NCBI GenBank assembly: GCA_900552885.1
Contig: USBM01000038.1
Span: forward strand, 1 to 13,024
Length of the DNA stretch: 13,024 nt
Direction: 5' to 3'
Origin: an uncultured Clostridium sp.
Lineage (GTDB): Bacteria > Bacillota > Clostridia > Lachnospirales > Lachnospiraceae
Shown here: in pieces, positions 7,071-13,024 of the stretch
How positions within the stretch are numbered: the first letter of the stretch is position 1
Layout: each line of letters starts with the position of its first letter
The notes under the pieces: generated by a model
Database searches by the model: none
Told to the model about the DNA's origin: nothing
The model's input: only the letters and a program-made list of their open reading frames with translations
Translations under genes and position numbers: made by a program

Positions 7071-7087
7071 ATGGAAGATGGTTCCAT
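7071..7087. repeat. Inverted repeat in the nrdD-nrdG gap
   Basis: ATGGAA (7071-7076) and TTCCAT (7082-7087) flank a 5-nt loop GATGG. On the minus strand this hairpin precedes the one at 7033-7053, so the two form a tandem pair in the nrdDG transcript. A short stem; could be incidental. Confidence 0.3.
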
Positions 7088-7119
7088 GCGGTATATGTTC
7101 CTGTCAGGTGTGAATCATA

Positions 7120-9246
7120 TCACAAGTGCAGGACTCTTGCTTTGATCTCTTTGGTCTTACCAACATTCCAGAAGTTCTCGCCTAAGTAACCACAAGTTCT
7201 TCTTGTTACATTCATCTTGGCATGATCTTTGTTGCCGCATTGTGGACATTCCCATTCATTGTCGTCATTGATGAGAATCTCGCCATCATAGCCACATACA
7301 TGACAGTAATCGGACTTGGTGTTAAATTCGGCATACTGAATATTATCATAGATGAAACGTACGACCTCTGCAAGAGCATCTAAATTATTCCGCATGTTAG
7401 GAATCTCTACATAAGAGATGGCACCGCCGGAAGATATCTTCTGGAACTGGCTTTCAAATCGGAACTTGCTAAAGGCATCGATATGTTCTCTGACATCTAC
7501 ATGATAAGAGTTGGTATAATAGCCTTTGTCGGTTACATCCGGAATACTTCCAAAGCGTTCTAGATCAATCCGCGCAAAACGATAGCACAGAGATTCTGCC
7601 GGGCTTCCATAAAGACCAAATCCAATTCCGGTCTCAGCTTTCCATTTGTCTGTAGCAGCACGCAACCGGTTCATGACACGAAGTGCAAATTCCTGTCCTT
7701 CCGGAGTAGTGTGGCTGCAGCCTTTCATTAACTTGGTTACTTCGTATAATCCGATGTATCCAAGCGAAATGGTGGAATATCCATTAAGTAGTAATTCATC
7801 AATCTTTTCACCCTTTTCAAGCCGGGCAATGGCACCATACTGCCAGTGTACCGGGCTGACATCCGAGGTTACCCCCATCAATGCATTATGCCGGCACATT
7901 AAGGCTTCGTAGCAGAGATCCAACCGTTCTTCTAACAGACTCCAGAACTTTTCTTCGTCACCATTGGCAATAATGCCGATCTGTGGCAGGTTCAGGCTGA
8001 CAACGCCCTGATTGAAACGGCCCTCAAACTTGTAATTGCCGTTCTCATCTTTCCATGGTGTTAAGAAGCTGCGACAGCCCATGCAGGAGAAGACATTGCC
8101 TTCATAATTCTCACGCATCTTCTTGGCGGAAATGTAATCCGGATAAAGGCGCTTAGAGGAACATTTGACGGCAAGCTCTGTAATGTAGTCATACTTGCCA
8201 CCCTTCAGGCAATTGTGTTCATCTAATACATAGATTAACTTTGGAAAGGCTGGTGTGATGTAGACACCCTGCTCATTCTTGATGCCCTCAAGCCGCTGAC
8301 GGAGAATCTCTTCTATAATAAGAGCATTCTCTTCAATGTATTCGTCATCTTTATCCAGATTAAGGAAAAGAGTAACAAATGGGGACTGACCGTTGGTTGT
8401 CATTAATGTATTGATCTGATACTGGATTGTCTGTACACCGGAACGCAGTTCGTCTTTCAGACGTTCCTGAACCATTCGTTCGATGATATCTTCTGATACC
8501 GTGTCACCGAATTCTGCAGTGATCTTCGTCTTGAACTTATGATATGACTTCCTCAGATACTTGCCAAGGTGCCTTACGTCGACAGACTGACCACCGTACT
8601 GGCTGCTGGCAACGGCTGCAATCACCTGGGTCATAACGGTACAGGCAACCTGAAAGCTCTTTGGGCTCTCGATTAATTTGCCATTCATTACCGTTCCGTT
8701 ATCTAACATATCTCCGATATTGATCAGACAGCAGTTGAAGATCGGTTGTAAGAAATAGTCGGCATCATGGAAATGCAGAATTCCTTCTTCGTGCGCTTTG
8801 GAGATCTTCTCAGGGAGCAGTACACGCTTGGTGAGGTCCTTTGACACTTCACCGGCAATTAAGTCACGCTGGGTAGAGGCAACAGTGGCGTTCTTATTGG
8901 AATTCTCTTCCATAACATCTTTGTTGCGGTTCTGTATTAAGCTAAGGATGGAATCATCGGTTGTGTTAGCTTTACGGACCAATTCTCTGGAATAGCGGTA
9001 GATAATGTATGTCTTCGCAAGTACGAACTTCTTCTCATCCATTAATTTCTGCTCGATAATATCCTGAATATCCTCTACTAACATTCTCGAACGGTTCCTG
9101 CTCTCGATGGAGGTAATAATATCTTCAATTGTGTTATCCGTTACTTTCTCAGAGGGAGCAACCTCCGAATTCGCTTTCTGAATAGCACGCTTGATCTTAT
9201 TTCTGTCATAGGAAACAGTAGAGCCGTCTCTCTTGATAACCTTCAT
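7120..9246 (-). CDS. nrdD: Anaerobic (class III) ribonucleoside-triphosphate reductase
   Basis: Reduces ribonucleoside triphosphates to dNTPs under anaerobic conditions with formate as usual reductant; a cytoplasmic glycyl-radical enzyme. In the 708-residue product, residues 1-~95 form an ATP-cone (KVIKRDGSTVSYDRNKI, then AKTYIIYRYSR), the allosteric activity switch. Active-site cysteines are at C172/C173 (FNCCLI) and C388/C391 (SCMGCRSFL). A zinc site is formed by C648, C651, C667 and C670. The radical glycine is G686 in RRTCGYLG, followed by ENFWNVGKTKEI near the C-terminus. ATG 9246 (MKVIKRDG) is preferred over the frame start 18 nt upstream because AAGGAG lies 7 nt before it. First gene of the nrdD-nrdG(-dut) unit; controlled by a promoter with two NrdR boxes. 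Confidence 0.98.
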   Translation of the reverse strand: MKVIKRDGSTVSYDRNKIKRAIQKANSEVAPSEKVTDNTIEDIITSIESRNRSRMLVEDIQDIIEQKLMDEKKFVLAKTYIIYRYSRELVRKANTTDDSILSLIQNRNKDVMEENSNKNATVASTQRDLIAGEVSKDLTKRVLLPEKISKAHEEGILHFHDADYFLQPIFNCCLINIGDMLDNGTVMNGKLIESPKSFQVACTVMTQVIAAVASSQYGGQSVDVRHLGKYLRKSYHKFKTKITAEFGDTVSEDIIERMVQERLKDELRSGVQTIQYQINTLMTTNGQSPFVTLFLNLDKDDEYIEENALIIEEILRQRLEGIKNEQGVYITPAFPKLIYVLDEHNCLKGGKYDYITELAVKCSSKRLYPDYISAKKMRENYEGNVFSCMGCRSFLTPWKDENGNYKFEGRFNQGVVSLNLPQIGIIANGDEEKFWSLLEERLDLCYEALMCRHNALMGVTSDVSPVHWQYGAIARLEKGEKIDELLLNGYSTISLGYIGLYEVTKLMKGCSHTTPEGQEFALRVMNRLRAATDKWKAETGIGFGLYGSPAESLCYRFARIDLERFGSIPDVTDKGYYTNSYHVDVREHIDAFSKFRFESQFQKISSGGAISYVEIPNMRNNLDALAEVVRFIYDNIQYAEFNTKSDYCHVCGYDGEILINDDNEWECPQCGNKDHAKMNVTRRTCGYLGENFWNVGKTKEIKARVLHL

Positions 9247-9316
9247 AATTCTTCTCCTTCTCATATATTCTTGTAACTGAACTTATTGTGATTATATGGA
9301 TCATGATTCACTCAAT

Positions 9317-9332
9317 CCCCAATATCTAGGGG
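9317..9332 (-). other. Small stem-loop in the nrdD leader
   Basis: CCCC (9317-9320) and GGGG (9329-9332) pair across an 8-nt loop, about 70 nt before the nrdD start. Further down the leader is a near-palindrome centred on ATCATGAT (9300-9307). The ~100-nt leader is too short for the large riboswitch classes I know near nrd genes (such as adenosylcobalamin). Weak evidence. Confidence 0.25.
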
Positions 9333-9352
9333 CAGAGCCTAAAAACAATCCT

Positions 9353-9381
9353 ATTATAACACTCTATATAGGGTTTGTAAA
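9353..9381 (-). promoter_or_regulatory. nrdD promoter
   Basis: Minus strand: -35 TTTACA (9381-9376), 17 bp spacer, -10 TATAAT (9358-9353); predicted start about 9346 and a leader of ~100 nt. The spacer is almost entirely taken up by an NrdR box, so repressor binding would directly block polymerase. Confidence 0.8.
9359..9374. promoter_or_regulatory. NrdR box 1 (core promoter)
   Basis: ACACTCTATATAGGGT matches the known 16-bp NrdR box pattern (ACAC..TATAT..GTGT-like, imperfect palindrome). It fills the spacer between -35 and -10 of nrdD. NrdR is the ATP/dATP-sensing repressor of ribonucleotide reductase genes; its gene is not in this window. Confidence 0.72.
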
Positions 9382-9390
9382 TATGAAATA

Positions 9391-9406
9391 ACACTATATC
9401 ATGTAG
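9391..9406. promoter_or_regulatory. NrdR box 2 (upstream of -35)
   Basis: ACACTATATCATGTAG starts exactly 32 bp from box 1 (three helical turns), the phasing known for paired NrdR boxes, and sits just upstream of the nrdD -35. The right half is less conserved than the left. The spacing is what makes the pair convincing. Confidence 0.68.
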
Positions 9407-9426
9407 ACAGAGCGAAAAATAGAAAA

Positions 9427-9443
9427 TTCTTATTTTATAAGAA
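9427..9443. repeat. Inverted repeat in the nrdD-lipoprotein intergenic region
   Basis: TTCTTA (9427-9432) and TAAGAA (9438-9443) flank a 5-nt AT spacer in the 334-bp gap between nrdD and the lipoprotein gene. It is AT-rich and lies upstream of both promoters. It could be an operator, a UP-like element or a chance match in AT-rich DNA. Confidence 0.3.
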
Positions 9444-9488
9444 AAAGATAACAATCATGGTATTTTTGTGAACTTTTTTCAAATTCTC

Positions 9489-9517
9489 TTTCTTTTTATA
9501 TTGTTTTGTGATATAAA
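9489..9517 (+). promoter_or_regulatory. Possible promoter for the trigger-factor-like lipoprotein gene
   Basis: An extended -10, TG-A-TATAAA (9509-9517), lies 17 bp from a weak -35 TTTCTT (9489-9494); predicted start about 9524. Other AT-rich alternatives exist (for example TACAAT near 9568). Assigned with low certainty. Confidence 0.35.
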
Positions 9518-9580
9518 TTAAACTATGTGTACACTTACGTACGGTACAAATATAAGATACAATGTATAGAAGGGATTTTG

Positions 9581-10825
9581 ATGATGAAGAAACAAAGAGT
9601 TGGTGCTATTGTATTAGCCGGAATGATGATGCTAAGTATGACAAGTTGTGGGAATAGTAAGGCAAAGGCCTACAGCAAGTATGTAACCTTAGGAGATTAC
9701 AAGGGAATTGAGTATACGAAAACAGTCGCAGAAGTGACAGAAGATGATATTCAGAGCAAGTTAGATTCTTTTGTGGATGGCTTGGCAGAGACCAACGAAG
9801 TAACGGATAGAGCGGTAGAAGATGGGGACATCGTGAATATTGATTATGTAGGAACTATGGACGGAGAAGAGTTTGAAGGCGGAAGCGCAACCGGCCAGGA
9901 TTTGACAATCGGATCGAAATCTTTTATTGATGGTTTTGAGACCGGCTTGATCGGACATAATATAGGCGAAGAAGTTTCTTTAGATCTGCAGTTCCCGGAT
10001 CCATATCCGAATAACACAGATTATTCAGGTAAGGATGTGAATTTCAAGGTGACGATCAATAAGATCTCTGTAAAGACAACACCGGAATTGACAGATCAGT
10101 TGGTGAAAGACAATACGGACTACGATACGATTGATGCCTATAAGGAATCCATCAAAGAAGATCTTGAGAAAACCAATGAGTCTAATGCTGAGAAACAGGC
10201 TAAGAGTGATATCTTTGATAAAGCAGTATCAAATTGCAAGATTACAGGATATGATGAAGAAGAGGTCAAAGATCTTGTAGATGAAGAGTTCAAGAGCTTT
10301 AAGAATACGGCAGAGAGCTATAAGAGTTATGGTTATTCCTATGAAGATGTTCTTTCTATGAATGGTTATGATTCAGAGGATGCATTAAAGAAGGGTATCA
10401 CAGAATATGTGAAGAAATATTTAGACCAGAAGATGGTATTGTATTGTATTGCTGCAAAAGAAGGAATTAAAGTAAGCAGCGAAGAGACGGATAAGAAAGT
10501 TCAAGAATATATGGATAACTACAATGTGAAGACCAAGGAAGAGGTATATGACTACTTTGGTGATGATTACTTTGAGGTAGCTGTTCTTTCTGAGAAAGTT
10601 ATGGATTTCCTGAAAGAGAATGCCAAATTAGTAGATAGTACAGAAGCAGATTCTGAAGATACGGAAGCTGCAGATAAGGATACAACGGAAGCAACTACGG
10701 CAGAGGCGAAGGATGCAGATAGTGAAGATGTGACAGAGGCAGAGGACACTGATAGCGAGAATACTTCAGAAGAGCCGGAGTCAACAACAGAGAATACCGA
10801 AGCAACGACAACAGAGGCTGAGTAG
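9581..10825 (+). CDS. Secreted lipoprotein trigger-factor homologue (FKBP-type peptidyl-prolyl isomerase)
   Basis: A 414-residue lipoprotein, probably anchored to the outer face of the membrane, where it would help fold exported proteins. Residues 1-22 are a lipoprotein signal peptide (MMKKQRVG, a hydrophobic stretch, then LSMTSC with lipidated Cys23). Residues ~80-165 are an FKBP domain of trigger-factor type: GDIVNIDYVGTMDGEEFEGG, then IDGFETGLIGHNIGEE and FPDPYP. Residues ~168-350 resemble the helical chaperone domain of trigger factor (PELTDQLVKDNTDYDT onward). Residues ~353-414 are a low-complexity tail of Glu, Asp, Thr, Ser and Ala. The ribosome-binding N-domain of cytosolic trigger factor (GFRxGKxP loop) is missing, replaced by the signal peptide, so tig is not a proper name. 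ATG 9581 follows GAAGGG; frame further upstream to 9527 has only a GTG. A terminator follows. Confidence 0.9.
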   Translation: MMKKQRVGAIVLAGMMMLSMTSCGNSKAKAYSKYVTLGDYKGIEYTKTVAEVTEDDIQSKLDSFVDGLAETNEVTDRAVEDGDIVNIDYVGTMDGEEFEGGSATGQDLTIGSKSFIDGFETGLIGHNIGEEVSLDLQFPDPYPNNTDYSGKDVNFKVTINKISVKTTPELTDQLVKDNTDYDTIDAYKESIKEDLEKTNESNAEKQAKSDIFDKAVSNCKITGYDEEEVKDLVDEEFKSFKNTAESYKSYGYSYEDVLSMNGYDSEDALKKGITEYVKKYLDQKMVLYCIAAKEGIKVSSEETDKKVQEYMDNYNVKTKEEVYDYFGDDYFEVAVLSEKVMDFLKENAKLVDSTEADSEDTEAADKDTTEATTAEAKDADSEDVTEAEDTDSENTSEEPESTTENTEATTTEAE

Positions 10826-10839
10826 TAGGAACATAAGAT

Positions 10840-10879
10840 GGGCTGCTGATTTTAATTAATTGGCAGCTCGTTTTGTTTT
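10840..10879 (+). terminator. Rho-independent terminator of the lipoprotein gene
   Basis: GGGCTGC (10840-10846) pairs with GCAGCTC (10863-10869, one G-U), with extra weak pairs toward the loop, followed by GTTTTGTTTTG. The hairpin starts 14 bp after the stop codon. Confidence 0.85.
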
Positions 10880-10967
10880 GCGATTGCAAAAGGAAAACTA
10901 TTTGTAGCTTACCGGTTTGGTCCGGGTGTATGGCTGGCGAGATGGTTGAGTGATAAATGATTTTTCG

Positions 10968-10996
10968 TTGACATCATTTGCACGGTCATGTATAAT
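10968..10996 (+). promoter_or_regulatory. Consensus sigma-A promoter of greA
   Basis: Perfect -35 TTGACA (10968-10973), 17 bp spacer, perfect -10 TATAAT (10991-10996); predicted start about 11003. Transcription would begin next to a tandem GAATGC repeat (11005-11016) that runs into the palindrome AATGCATT (11012-11019). The rest of the 10880-11047 gap shows nothing else I can support. Confidence 0.92.
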
Positions 10997-11047
10997 AGTA
11001 AAATGAATGCGAATGCATTAATTTAATAGGATGGAAGGGCGAGTCAG

Positions 11048-11533
11048 ATGGCAGAGAAGAAGAATCTTTTGACCGACAAAGGTCTTAAAAAGTTAGAGGA
11101 TGAGTTACAGAATTTACGAGTAGTCAAACGTAAAGAAGTTGCACAGAAGATCAAGGAAGCAAGAGAGCAGGGTGACTTATCAGAGAACGCGGAATATGAT
11201 GCTGCAAAGGACGAGCAGAAAGATATCGAAGCAAGAATTGAGGAATTAGAGTCAATTCTTAAGAATGTAGAAGTTGTATATACGGATAATGTTGATAGCG
11301 AAAAAGTAAATGTTGGTTGTGCAGTAACCGTTCGTGAGGTGAAGACAGGCAACGTTGAGATATTCAAGTTAGTAGGTTCTACAGAGGCAGACATTTTGAA
11401 TAACAAGATTTCGAATGAGTCGCCGGTGGGAGCTGCATTGATGGGTGCCAAAGCAGGAGAGAAAGTTACGGTAGAGGCACCGAACGGATCATTCCAGTAT
11501 GAGATCTTAGACATTAGTCTGGATGAAGAATAA
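11048..11533 (+). CDS. greA: Transcription elongation factor GreA
   Basis: Binds the secondary channel of RNA polymerase and stimulates cleavage of backtracked transcripts. The 161-residue product (family about 158) has an N-terminal coiled coil (~1-75) whose tip carries the signature QGDLSENAEYDAAKDEQ (41-57), with the acidic D43 and E46 that act at the polymerase active site. The C-terminal FKBP-like domain (~80-161) has the conserved ISNESPVGAALMGAKAGE (121-138) and a VEAPNG turn. The start has GGAAGGG 8 nt upstream. First gene of a likely greA-lysS transcript from a consensus promoter. Confidence 0.98.
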   Translation: MAEKKNLLTDKGLKKLEDELQNLRVVKRKEVAQKIKEAREQGDLSENAEYDAAKDEQKDIEARIEELESILKNVEVVYTDNVDSEKVNVGCAVTVREVKTGNVEIFKLVGSTEADILNNKISNESPVGAALMGAKAGEKVTVEAPNGSFQYEILDISLDEE

Positions 11534-11548
11534 GCAGATGTGAACGTA

Positions 11549-11572
11549 AGGGGATGGTGAATGCTATCCCCT
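11549..11572 (+). terminator. Weak hairpin between greA and lysS (partial terminator or mRNA divider)
   Basis: AGGGGAT (11549-11555) pairs with ATCCCCT (11566-11572) around a 10-nt loop, followed by ATTTATATG, which is not a good U-run. It may reduce but not stop read-through into lysS, whose start is 38 bp further. No T-box or separate promoter is visible for lysS. Confidence 0.5.
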
Positions 11573-11609
11573 ATTTATATGTTAATTAACAGGAAGGTGA
11601 GTAGGAAAA

Positions 11610-13024
11610 GTGGCAGAGAAGAATCAGGGTAACCAGCAGAAGGGAACACAGGATATTAACCAGTTATTGAAGGTAAGACGGGAGAAACTTGCAAACTTAC
11701 AGGAAGCAGGGAAAGATCCGTTTCAGATAACAAAGTATGATCAGACACATCATACATCTGATTGCAAGGAATTATATGAAGCACACGAAGCCGAGTTGTT
11801 AGCAGGCCGAGTTGCTCCGAATACAGAAGGATTGGATGAGAAAGAGGCAAGAGAAGTGATCACCGCAGATTATAACGAGAGACGCGAGATCATGGATGCA
11901 CAGCCGATTAATGTATCGATCGCAGGTCGTATGATGTTCAAGCGTGTGATGGGTAAAGCTTCCTTTTGTAATATCAAAGATCTGAAGGGTGGCATCCAGG
12001 TATATGTTGCTAAAGATGCAATCGGTGAAGACGCATATGCAGACTTTAAGAAGTCAGATATCGGTGATATCTATGGTGTGAAGGGATATGTGTTCCGTAC
12101 CAGAACCGGAGAGATTTCCGTTCATGCTGTTGAGATGACACTTCTTTCAAAGAGTTTGCAGGTACTTCCGGAGAAGTTCCACGGTCTGACTGATACAGAT
12201 ACCCGTTATCGTCAGAGATATGTTGACCTGATCATGAATGATGAGAGTAAGGAAGTATTCATTAAACGTTCAAAGATCCTGAAAGAGATCCGTAATTTCT
12301 TAGCAGACAGAGATTTCATGGAAGTAGAGACACCGACTTTGGTATCTAATGCCGGTGGTGCTGCTGCAAGACCATTTGAGACACATTATAATGCATTAGA
12401 TGAAGATGTGAAGCTGCGTATTTCTCTGGAGTTATACTTGAAGAGATTGATCGTTGGTGGATTAGAGCGTGTATATGAGATCGGTCGTGTATATCGTAAC
12501 GAGGGTGTGGATACCCGGCATAATCCGGAGTTTACATTGATGGAGTTATATCAGGCATATACCGATTACGAGGGCATGATGGAGCTTACAGAGTCTATGT
12601 TCCGTTATCTTGCTGAGAAGGTATGTGGTTCTACGAAGATCTCTTATAACGGTGTAGAGATTGATCTTGGTAAGCCGTTTGAGCGTTTGACAATGAATGA
12701 TGCGATCAAGAAATATGCAGGTGTTGATTTTGATAGTGTTGAGACGGATGAAGAGGCGAAGAAGATTGCAGACGAGCACAATATTGAGTATGAGGAGCGT
12801 CATACCAAGGGCGATATCGTGAACTTATTCTTTGAAGAGTTCTGCGAGAAGAATCTAGTACAGCCAACCTTTATTATGGATCATCCACTTGCTATCTCTC
12901 CACTTACAAAGAAGAAGCCAAGCGACCCTACAAAGGTAGAGCGTTTCGAGCTGTTCTGTAATACATGGGAGATGTGTAACGCATACTCAGAGCTCAACGA
13001 CCCAATCGACCAGCGTGAGCGTTT
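11610..13024 (+). CDS. lysS: Lysyl-tRNA synthetase, class II (3' end outside window)
   Basis: Attaches lysine to tRNA-Lys in the cytoplasm. The first 471 codons are present and the frame runs off the window. Residues ~1-30 are a polar N-terminal extension. The anticodon-binding OB fold is ~100-180 (VSIAGRMMFKRVMGKASF). The catalytic core has motif 1 around FMEVETPTL (236-244), GGAAARPFETHYNAL, and motif 2 YEIGRVYRNEGVDTRHNPEFT (289-309). Motif 3 lies beyond the edge. The start is GTG 11610, preceded by AAGGTGA at ~9 nt; no in-frame alternative with a good site is seen. Residues ~50-98 between HTS and VSIAGR form a charged stretch that is longer than I expect (usually ~20 residues), suggesting a lineage-specific insert. 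It probably shares the greA transcript. Confidence 0.97.
   Translation, partial: MAEKNQGNQQKGTQDINQLLKVRREKLANLQEAGKDPFQITKYDQTHHTSDCKELYEAHEAELLAGRVAPNTEGLDEKEAREVITADYNERREIMDAQPINVSIAGRMMFKRVMGKASFCNIKDLKGGIQVYVAKDAIGEDAYADFKKSDIGDIYGVKGYVFRTRTGEISVHAVEMTLLSKSLQVLPEKFHGLTDTDTRYRQRYVDLIMNDESKEVFIKRSKILKEIRNFLADRDFMEVETPTLVSNAGGAAARPFETHYNALDEDVKLRISLELYLKRLIVGGLERVYEIGRVYRNEGVDTRHNPEFTLMELYQAYTDYEGMMELTESMFRYLAEKVCGSTKISYNGVEIDLGKPFERLTMNDAIKKYAGVDFDSVETDEEAKKIADEHNIEYEERHTKGDIVNLFFEEFCEKNLVQPTFIMDHPLAISPLTKKKPSDPTKVERFELFCNTWEMCNAYSELNDPIDQRER

Noticed and set aside
9247..9346. Riboswitch in the nrdD leader
   Set aside because: About 100 nt with only a 4-bp GC stem and a near-palindrome; no adenosylcobalamin, purine or other known class pattern is visible.
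10699..10816. Repetitive acidic codons at the end of the lipoprotein gene as a DNA repeat array
   Set aside because: GAA/GAT/ACA-rich codons recur irregularly without a fixed unit, as expected of a low-complexity protein tail; not a tandem repeat or CRISPR array.
9581..10825. Calling this gene tig (cytosolic trigger factor)
   Set aside because: It has a lipoprotein signal peptide with Cys23 and lacks the ribosome-binding domain, so it is a homologue of different location.
11006..11015. The 10-mer AATGCGAATG also found at 11-20
   Set aside because: In 13 kb many pairs of identical 10-mers are expected by chance; the surroundings differ.

Overview
The window looks like a chromosomal housekeeping region of a low-to-moderate GC, strictly anaerobic Firmicute, most likely a member of the Lachnospiraceae. 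The reasons are the class III (oxygen-sensitive) ribonucleotide reductase, strong AGGAGG-type ribosome binding sites, sigma-A-like promoters, frequent TTA/TTG leucine codons, and Clostridia-type proteins such as the DUF438/hemerythrin/PAS protein and a RID-only CarD-like protein. The family assignment is an inference from gene content. I see no phage, transposon, CRISPR array, tRNA or rRNA.

Left part (1-2475): two membrane transporters on the minus strand, an 11-helix sodium:neurotransmitter-symporter (NSS) family protein and, upstream of it, a TauE/SafE-type permease. Past the end of the NSS gene, at the window edge, is a stretch that folds into a long imperfect hairpin and may be part of a structured RNA gene. 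The permease promoter and the promoter of the divergent DUF438 gene appear to share one palindromic -35 hexamer.

Middle (2595-5906): a plus-strand DUF438-hemerythrin-PAS sensor-like protein converges on a minus-strand membrane protein with two zinc ribbons and a Tim44-like C-terminal part. Divergent from the latter is a 96-residue CarD/TRCF RNA-polymerase-interacting-domain protein with a perfect 14-bp palindrome at its predicted transcription start. A long, nearly perfect, bidirectional-looking terminator separates it from dut.

Nucleotide block (5932-9406, minus strand): nrdD (anaerobic ribonucleoside-triphosphate reductase), nrdG (its radical-SAM activase) and dut (dUTPase) run in one direction. 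NrdD/NrdG make dNTPs without oxygen, and Dut removes dUTP and yields dUMP for dTTP synthesis. The nrdD promoter has a recognisable NrdR arrangement: two boxes 32 bp apart, one filling the spacer between -35 and -10. Two short hairpins sit between nrdD and nrdG.

Right part (9489-13024, plus strand): a secreted lipoprotein version of trigger factor (signal peptide, FKBP domain, trigger-factor C-terminal domain, acidic tail) with its own terminator; then greA from a consensus sigma-A promoter, followed after a weak hairpin by lysS (class II lysyl-tRNA synthetase), which runs off the window. Nothing here clearly amounts to a new multi-gene system. The points most worth following up are the extracytoplasmic trigger-factor homologue, the zinc-ribbon/Tim44-like protein paired with the RID-only protein, the shared -35 divergent promoters and the structured element at the left edge.
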